NCBI RefSeq assembly: GCF_004745955.1
Contig: NZ_SRLD01000008.1
Span: 1-64,000 of the forward strand
DNA: 64,000 bases
Direction: 5' to 3'
DNA from: Hymenobacter elongatus
GTDB lineage: Bacteria; Bacteroidota; Bacteroidia; Cytophagales; Hymenobacteraceae
Positions 59,639-64,000 of the stretch are shown in pieces. Below the pieces are notes generated by a model. It saw only the letters and a program-made list of their open reading frames with translations. It made no database searches and had not been told where the DNA came from. The translations under genes were made by a program, and so were the position numbers. Position 1 is the stretch's first letter; each line of letters starts with the position of its first letter.

Positions 59639-59754
59639 AAGCAAGTGCGCGCCGGGAAAAAGCCGGGTGGGCGCTAAAAAAAGAGTCGGGAGAAGTGAAT
59701 TCTGGGGCTCAAATGCTACCCAAAGCAACGGAAACGCCGGAGAAAAAGCTTGGC

Positions 59755-60230
59755 CTACTGGCAGCTCGCCTCATCCAGCGCCAGGTCCGGGCGCAGCACG
59801 CTCACGCGGTCAGGGGCCCGGCAGGCCGTTGTTCGTGTGCTGTGCCACCAACGCCTGCATTTTCGCTACGGCAAGGCGGCAGACCTTTGCCCCATGCGCC
59901 ACCTGAACAGCGGCGGCCTTGGGCGACAGATACGGGTCGAGGCCGGAGCCGGAGGCGGGGAGCAGCTCAGCGGGCCCCCAGGCTTTGGTCACGCCCGGGT
60001 TCTGGAGCCAAGACGTGTCGAGGCGGGCCTGCATGGTGGCCAGGTTCGGGGTTGCTGCCCCCCTTGTCGGAGCCTGCCGAGCCGGCGGTGTTGTAGTCCA
60101 CGGCCGAAGGGCAGCCCTGGAAGTAGCCGGGCGCATCGAATTTCTGGCTCACGTTGGCGTAGCCTGCCACGCGACCCCTTTGGCTCAGGGTTTCGCCCTG
60201 TCCTTGCAGTGGTAATCCATTTACTTTGGC
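59755..60230 (-). pseudogene. kdpC: kdpC remnant
   Basis: Reading leftward: VNGLPLQGQGETLSQRG, FDAPGYFQGCPSAVDYNTAG, then a frameshift into NLATMQARLDTSWLQNPG, GSGLDPYLSPKAAAVQV and VAKMQALVAQHTNN. Another shift leads to DRVSVLRPDLALDEASCQ and stop 59755. These match KdpC, the assembly subunit of the K+-transporting ATPase. The N-terminal membrane helix is replaced by half of a hairpin repeat (60231-60275). At least two frameshifts. Confidence 0.85.
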
Positions 60231-60275
60231 AACGAAGCGGTAGAGATGCGTCGATTCTGCTGCGCTCAGCATGAC
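60231..60275 (+). repeat. Solo half of the dispersed hairpin unit
   Basis: CGAAGCGGTAGAGATGCGTCGA...TGCGCTCAGCATGACG is a single arm of the family found paired at 61302-61391. Its partner arm is missing. It occupies the place where the kdpC N-terminus should be. Confidence 0.75.
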
Positions 60276-60302
60276 GTGCTTGTTGTTATATTCGTCGATT
60301 CG

Positions 60303-60778
60303 CTACAAAAACAGCCCGACCAGCAGGTCGATGACCTGGATGCCGATGAAGGGGCCGCCGCCGCCGCCCAGGCCGTAGATGAGCAGGTTGCGGCGCAGCA
60401 GGGCCGAGGTGCCGATGGGCTTGTAGGCCACGCCGCGCAACGCCAGCGGCACCAGCGCCGGGATGATGAGGGCGTTGGAAATCACGGCCGAGAGAATGGC
60501 CGACTGCGGCGACTTCAGATCCATTACGTTCAAAGCGCCCAGGGCCGGGCCGGCCACCATGAACAGCGCCGGGATGATGGCGAAGTACTTGGCCATGTCG
60601 TTGGTGATGGAGAATATAGTCAAAGTCACCCGCGTGATGAGCAGCTGCCTGCCGATTTCCACGGTGAACATCACCGGGTTGCGGAACATGATGCGCGGGG
60701 CGAGCTTCTCGAAAGCCTGGTTCACGGCTTCGGAAACCAGCGCGGGCTGGACAAGGAATTGGGATTTAGCATACAGGA
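60303..60778 (-). pseudogene. kdpB: kdpB with in-frame deletion of the P-type ATPase core
   Basis: A single open frame joins the KdpB N-terminus ([35 protein letters not shown]) directly to its C-terminus ([30 protein letters not shown] ... [16 protein letters not shown] ... [13 protein letters not shown] ... IGIQVIDLL). The N-terminal and C-terminal parts are about 40 and 115 residues; roughly 500 residues, including the DKTGT phosphorylation site and nucleotide domain, are missing. The product cannot pump potassium. The junction lies at VEIG/IGKQLL, consistent with deletion between short similar sequences. Confidence 0.88.
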
Positions 60779-60794
60779 AGGTCAATAAGAACAG

Positions 60795-60888
60795 GCATGC
60801 TGAGTGCAGTCGAAGCATCTCTACCGCGCAACCAATTATTTGCTCTTGCAACGAAGCGGTGGAGATGCTTCGACTGTGCTCGGCGTGC
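60795..60888. repeat. Dispersed hairpin unit between kdpA and kdpB remnants
   Basis: Arms 60795-60827 and 60856-60888 (33 nt, four mismatches) read GCATGCTGAGTGCAGTCGAAGCATCTC... and the complement. Compared with the perfect copy at 43540 it has accumulated mismatches, implying an older insertion. Confidence 0.8.
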
Positions 60889-60902
60889 CAGACGACGAGG
60901 TG

Positions 60903-61940
60903 TAATACAGGCTGCAATGCTCGGCAATGAGGCTCAGGGTCAGGGCCGGGAAAAAGGCCAGGGCGGCAATGATGACGATGACGGCCAGAGTACCATCACC
61001 CCGAAACTGGCCGTGTCGGCGGGCAGCGTGCCGCCGCCTTCGGGCACGTACTTCTTGCGGGCCAGCACCCCGGCAATGGCTACCGGGCCGATGATGGGCA
61101 GGAAGCGCCAGAGTAGCATCATCACGCCGGTACTGCTGTTCCACCAAGGCGGGTTGTCGCCGAGGCCCTCGAAGGCCGAGCCGTTGCTGGCTGAGGCGGA
61201 GGTGAACTCGTAGAGTATTTCCGAGAAGCCGTGGTAGCCGGGGTTAGCCAGCCAGCTAGCCACTAGACTTGTTCCTGAATAAAGCGAAACGAAAAAAGAA
61301 CGTCATGCTGAGCGCAGTCGAAGCATCTCCACCGCTTCGTTGCACGACTTGGACGAAGCGGTAGAGATGCTTCGACTGCGCTCAGCATGACAGCCAAATT
61401 TTAGCATCGGTTCCTAATTTAGGAACAAGTCTACTGTATTCCTGAGGATTGCCCACGTAGAGGTGGGCCGTTAGGGCCGTGCCGGCCAGAATCAGCAGCG
61501 GGTGCGGCAGCGTCACGATGACGGTGATTTTCATTTCCCGGGCCTCGATTTTCTTCCCCAGTAGCTCGGGCGTGCAGCCCGGCAATAAACATGGCAATGA
61601 TGAGGTGGGTGAAAAAGTTGAGGAGTCCCACGCCGCCGCCCCGTAAAAGGCGTTGGTCATCATGCCCAGCAACTGCACGAGACCCGACAGCGGCATAAGT
61701 GAGTCGTGCATGGAGTTGACCGACCCTCAGCCGATGACGGTGTTGGTGATGCTCCGGTAAGCTGAAGCCGCCGCCCCGAACCGGATTCCCTTGCCTTCCA
61801 TGGCCCCCAGCGCCTGACTGACGCCCAACTGGCTGGGTTGCCGTGCCGGGGCCAGCAGAGCCCCGAAGCCCACGGTCATCACCCCGAAAATCATGCAGGT
61901 CAGCTGGCGGCACTTCAGGTAAAAGCTCAGCGCAAATACC
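60903..61940 (-). pseudogene. kdpA: kdpA remnant, frameshifted and MITE-interrupted
   Basis: The C-terminal two-thirds of KdpA can be read in several frames: MEGKGIRFGAAASAYRSIT, NSMHDSLMPLSGLVQLLGMM, ELLGKKIEAREMKITV, (MITE), SWLANPGYHGFSEILYEFTSA, NGSAFEGLGDNPPWWNSSTG, GPVAIAGVLARKKYVPEGGG, then [19 protein letters not shown]. The K+-channel-like N-terminal third is missing; nhaA begins about 150 bp beyond. At least three frameshifts occur besides the insertion. Confidence 0.9.
61264..61433 (-). mobile_element. MITE, family 1, copy B (in kdpA remnant)
   Basis: A 166-bp element between TA pairs (61264-61265, 61432-61433), with ends GACTTGTTCCTGAATAAAGC and the complement of GACTTGTTCCTAAATTAGG. 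The internal hairpin arms run ACGTCATGCTGAGCGCAGTC...GCATCTCCACCGCTTCG with near-complement to 61391. Flanks outside the hairpin (AAAGCGAAACGAAAAAAGAACG; AGCATCGGTTCCTAATTTAGG is the other side) match copy A in opposite orientation. Confidence 0.88.
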
Positions 61941-62066
61941 ATGGCCATGGAGTGAGGGCTAGGGCAATGTTCTGGCCGGCCGGCGGCCGATTCGTGGCAC
62001 CACCCTGAAGGAGGCTACCGCCGGAAATTCATAACCTTTGTTTCGAACCGGACCGGCACTGAGCCG

Positions 62067-62074
62067 TACTTTTG
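62067..62074 (+). promoter_or_regulatory. Probable -7 element of nhaA
   Basis: TACTTTTG matches TAnnTTTG, 18 bp before the nhaA ATG; a TTG lies at 62038-62040 with a longer than usual 26-bp spacer. Confidence 0.5.
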
Positions 62075-62091
62075 CTACTATATTCTGTCTG

Positions 62092-63408
62092 ATGGCTGTT
62101 ACCCAATTCGTCCGCCCACTGGTGCGGCCCTTTACCGAGTTCTTTCGTCGCGAGGCGGCGGGAAGCATCGTGCTGCTGCTGAGTGCCGTGCTGGCCCTGG
62201 TGCTGGCCAATACCAGCTGGGGTCCGGCCCGGTATTTCCCGGCGTTGTGGGATGAGCATCTGCGCATCGCCTTCAACGGCCTGGTGCTGGACAAAAGCCT
62301 GCTGCACTGGATCAACGACGGACTGATGACGGTGTTTTTCCTGATCGTGGGCCTGGAAATCAAGCGGGAGGTGCTGGATGGCGAGCTGGCTACCGTGCGG
62401 CAAGCGGCCTTGCCGCTGGCGGCTGCGCTGGGCGGAATGCTGATGCCGGCCCTGCTTTTCACGCTCTTCAACCGCGGCACGCCCACGGCCGGGGGCTGGG
62501 GCATCCCAATGGCCACCGACATTGCGTTTGCCCTGGCCGTGCTCCAGCTGCTGGGCCCGCGGGTGCCGCTGGGCCTCAAGGTGTTTCTCACCGCCCTGGC
62601 CATTGCCGATGACCTGGGGGCGGTGCTCGTCATTGCCGGGTTCTACACCCACGAGCTGCACCTGAACTTTCTCTACCTGGCCCTAGCCACCTGGGCCGGG
62701 TTGCTGGGCCTCAATGGGCTAGGGGTACGGAGCCTGTGGCTGTATCTTACATTAGGAGTACTGCTGTGGTACTTCACGCTGCAATCGGGCATCCATGCCA
62801 CCCTGGCCGGCGTGCTGCTGGCCGTGGCCATTCCGACTCGCATCGGCCACGAACGACCGGCCCTGCTGCGCCTGCTGGAAGCGCGGCTGCGCTTTCTCAA
62901 CGACGAGGTACACGGGGCCGACGCCGACCCGCGCACCATCAGCGAGGAGCTGGAAGAGCTGGCCGAAACCATCAGCTCGCCGGCGCAAAAGCTGGAGCAG
63001 CGGCTGCACTCGGTGGTCGCTTTCGGGATTGTCCCGCTGTTTGCCTTCGCCAATACCAGCCTCGTTATTGATGCCTCGGTGTTTGGCGAGCTATTCTCCC
63101 CGCTGGGCCTGGGCATTATGGTGGGGCTGCTGGTAGGCAAGCCCCTGGGCATCGGGCTGCTGGCCTGGCTTGCCGTGCGCCTGGGCTGGGCCACGCTCCC
63201 GCCCGGCGTGACGTGGCGGCACCTGTGGGGAGCCGGCGTGCTGGGCGGCATCGGCTTCACGATGTCGCTGTTCATCACCCTGCTGGCCCTGGGCGAGCAT
63301 TCCCCGGGCGAAGCCGTGGCCAAGCTGGCCATCCTGCTGGCCTCGCTGGTGTCGGGCATGGTGGGCTACCTGCTATTGAGGGCTACTCATGCTAGCCCCG
63401 GCCCGTAA
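62092..63408 (+). CDS. nhaA: Na+/H+ antiporter NhaA
   Basis: NhaA extrudes Na+ in exchange for protons at the inner membrane. 438 residues from ATG 62092. Key residues are in place: TDIAFALAVLQLLG with D143 (E. coli D133) and IADDLGAVLVI with D173-D174 (E. coli D163-D164). Other family segments: GLEIKREVLDGEL, LQSGIHATLAGVLLA, HSVVAFGIVPLFAFANTSL, GGIGFTMSLFI. Twelve hydrophobic helices fit. It adjoins the truncated kdpA end, so a rearrangement may have placed it there. Confidence 0.95.
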   Translation: MAVTQFVRPLVRPFTEFFRREAAGSIVLLLSAVLALVLANTSWGPARYFPALWDEHLRIAFNGLVLDKSLLHWINDGLMTVFFLIVGLEIKREVLDGELATVRQAALPLAAALGGMLMPALLFTLFNRGTPTAGGWGIPMATDIAFALAVLQLLGPRVPLGLKVFLTALAIADDLGAVLVIAGFYTHELHLNFLYLALATWAGLLGLNGLGVRSLWLYLTLGVLLWYFTLQSGIHATLAGVLLAVAIPTRIGHERPALLRLLEARLRFLNDEVHGADADPRTISEELEELAETISSPAQKLEQRLHSVVAFGIVPLFAFANTSLVIDASVFGELFSPLGLGIMVGLLVGKPLGIGLLAWLAVRLGWATLPPGVTWRHLWGAGVLGGIGFTMSLFITLLALGEHSPGEAVAKLAILLASLVSGMVGYLLLRATHASPGP

Positions 63409-63466
63409 GCGGCGGAATCAAACTCAGCTTTCCTGGTCGCCGGCAAGTGGCCGCCGGGTACTCATG

Positions 63467-64000
63467 CTAGCTCAGGCCGCGGTTCAGGAATTCGACCAAA
63501 GGCTGCAGCCCCCGGAAAGCGTCCGTTACGTGGGTACGGAAACCGGGGGCCAGCACGTTGGCATCAGTGAGCGGATGCGCGGCGGTAAAGCTTTTCAGCT
63601 TGAGGTAGGGCAAAGCGGGGTTATCGGCCTCGTAGCCTTTCGGGGGGCGCTTTAAGGTGTTCTCCTGGCTCAGGCCGCTGAAGTAGCGGCTGAATTCCGG
63701 CCCGGCCAGCCGCCGCTCGAAGGCGGGCAGGTCGTAGTCGATTTCCTGCCGGATGGCGGCCAGCGCGGGAGCGTCAGGCATATACAGGCCGCCGGCCACG
63801 AAGGAGCCGCCCGGCTCCAGGTTCAGGTAGTAGCCGGCCGTGGGCGCGCCCTTGCCCCCGGCGTTGAACCAGGCCCCGAAGTTGGATTTGTAGGGCGACT
63901 TGTCGGCCGAGAACCGCACGTCGCGGTTGATGCGGAACACGCACTTTTTGGGCTGGAGGTGAGACTCCGCAATGGCCGGGTCGGCAGCTTCAGCGTCGGC
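63467..64000 (-). CDS. DUF2461 family protein (5' end outside the window)
   Basis: The frame remains open to the window edge; the GTG-coded Val in KKCVFRINRDVRF is internal to the family, so the start lies to the right of 64000. About 177 residues are visible: FRINRDVRFSADKSPYKSNFGAWFNAGG, GYYLNLEPGGSFVAGGLYMPD, KRPPKGYEADNPALPYLKLKSF. These are strong DUF2461 (TIGR02453) signatures. Function unknown; cytoplasmic by lack of membrane segments. Confidence 0.9.
   Translation of the reverse strand, partial: ADAEAADPAIAESHLQPKKCVFRINRDVRFSADKSPYKSNFGAWFNAGGKGAPTAGYYLNLEPGGSFVAGGLYMPDAPALAAIRQEIDYDLPAFERRLAGPEFSRYFSGLSQENTLKRPPKGYEADNPALPYLKLKSFTAAHPLTDANVLAPGFRTHVTDAFRGLQPLVEFLNRGLS

Overview
The window looks like a chromosomal segment of a high-GC Bacteroidota, most probably Hymenobacter or a close relative in Cytophagales. 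This is inferred from several things. Promoters have the form TTG-N17-19-TAnnTTTG. There is a type IX secretion (T9SS) sorting domain, a lipoprotein-type Omp85 protein, a curlin-repeat protein and PKD/Ig-like surface proteins. The transposons are IS3, IS481 and IS630. Housekeeping genes sit singly or in short operons. No taxonomic search could be run.

Layout. 1-5553 is an accessory island: transposase remnants, two surface/secreted proteins of lower GC, and a complete IS3 element (4309-5553). 5560-33240 is mainly core: PAP2 phosphatase/hemF, a curlin-repeat protein, fused E1 alpha/beta dehydrogenase, TamL-like Omp85, SpoU methyltransferase, an ECF sigma/anti-sigma/beta-barrel operon, a CoA-binding protein, an FAD-dependent oxidoreductase, a cobalamin riboswitch ahead of an acyl-CoA thioesterase, an MHS-type transporter, two TPR paralogues, tryptophan 2,3-dioxygenase, L-serine dehydratase beta, TolC plus membrane-fusion protein, gpsA and small proteins. 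33249-36170 holds a frameshifted MFS gene and an IS481 remnant split by a MITE. 36181-42306 is core again (maf, DUF1015, pdxH, yqgE, DUF349, tRNA-Thr). 42490-46568 is gene-poor, with an IS630 element, a related MITE, perfect hairpins and a small AT-hook protein. 46569-57037 carries signalling genes (single-domain response regulator, 1157-residue hybrid kinase), small secreted proteins, a frameshifted SMI1 gene, an MBL-fold protein and an OmpA protein. 57163-61940 contains an NHL-repeat protein followed by the wreck of a kdp potassium-uptake locus (kdpA, B, C, an intact porin, a kdpD stub). nhaA and a partial DUF2461 gene close the window.

The most notable features are not single genes. (1) A dispersed family of long, near-perfect hairpins sharing a GTCATGCTGAGC-type end occurs at least seven times, sometimes as the interior of TA-flanked MITEs. 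(2) Removing one MITE and one TA exactly restores the reading frame of the transposase it interrupts. (3) A second MITE shares 18-bp terminal repeats with the IS630 element 2.4 kb away. (4) A well-formed cobalamin riboswitch with its own promoter is followed only by an acyl-CoA thioesterase. (5) Several genes show recent decay with readable mechanisms: an in-frame loss of the kdpB catalytic core, a palindrome-associated frameshift in a TPR gene, and two C-to-T stops in an M23-like gene. I did not find a convincing new multi-gene defence or biosynthetic system; the repeat/transposon interplay is the best candidate for something under-described.
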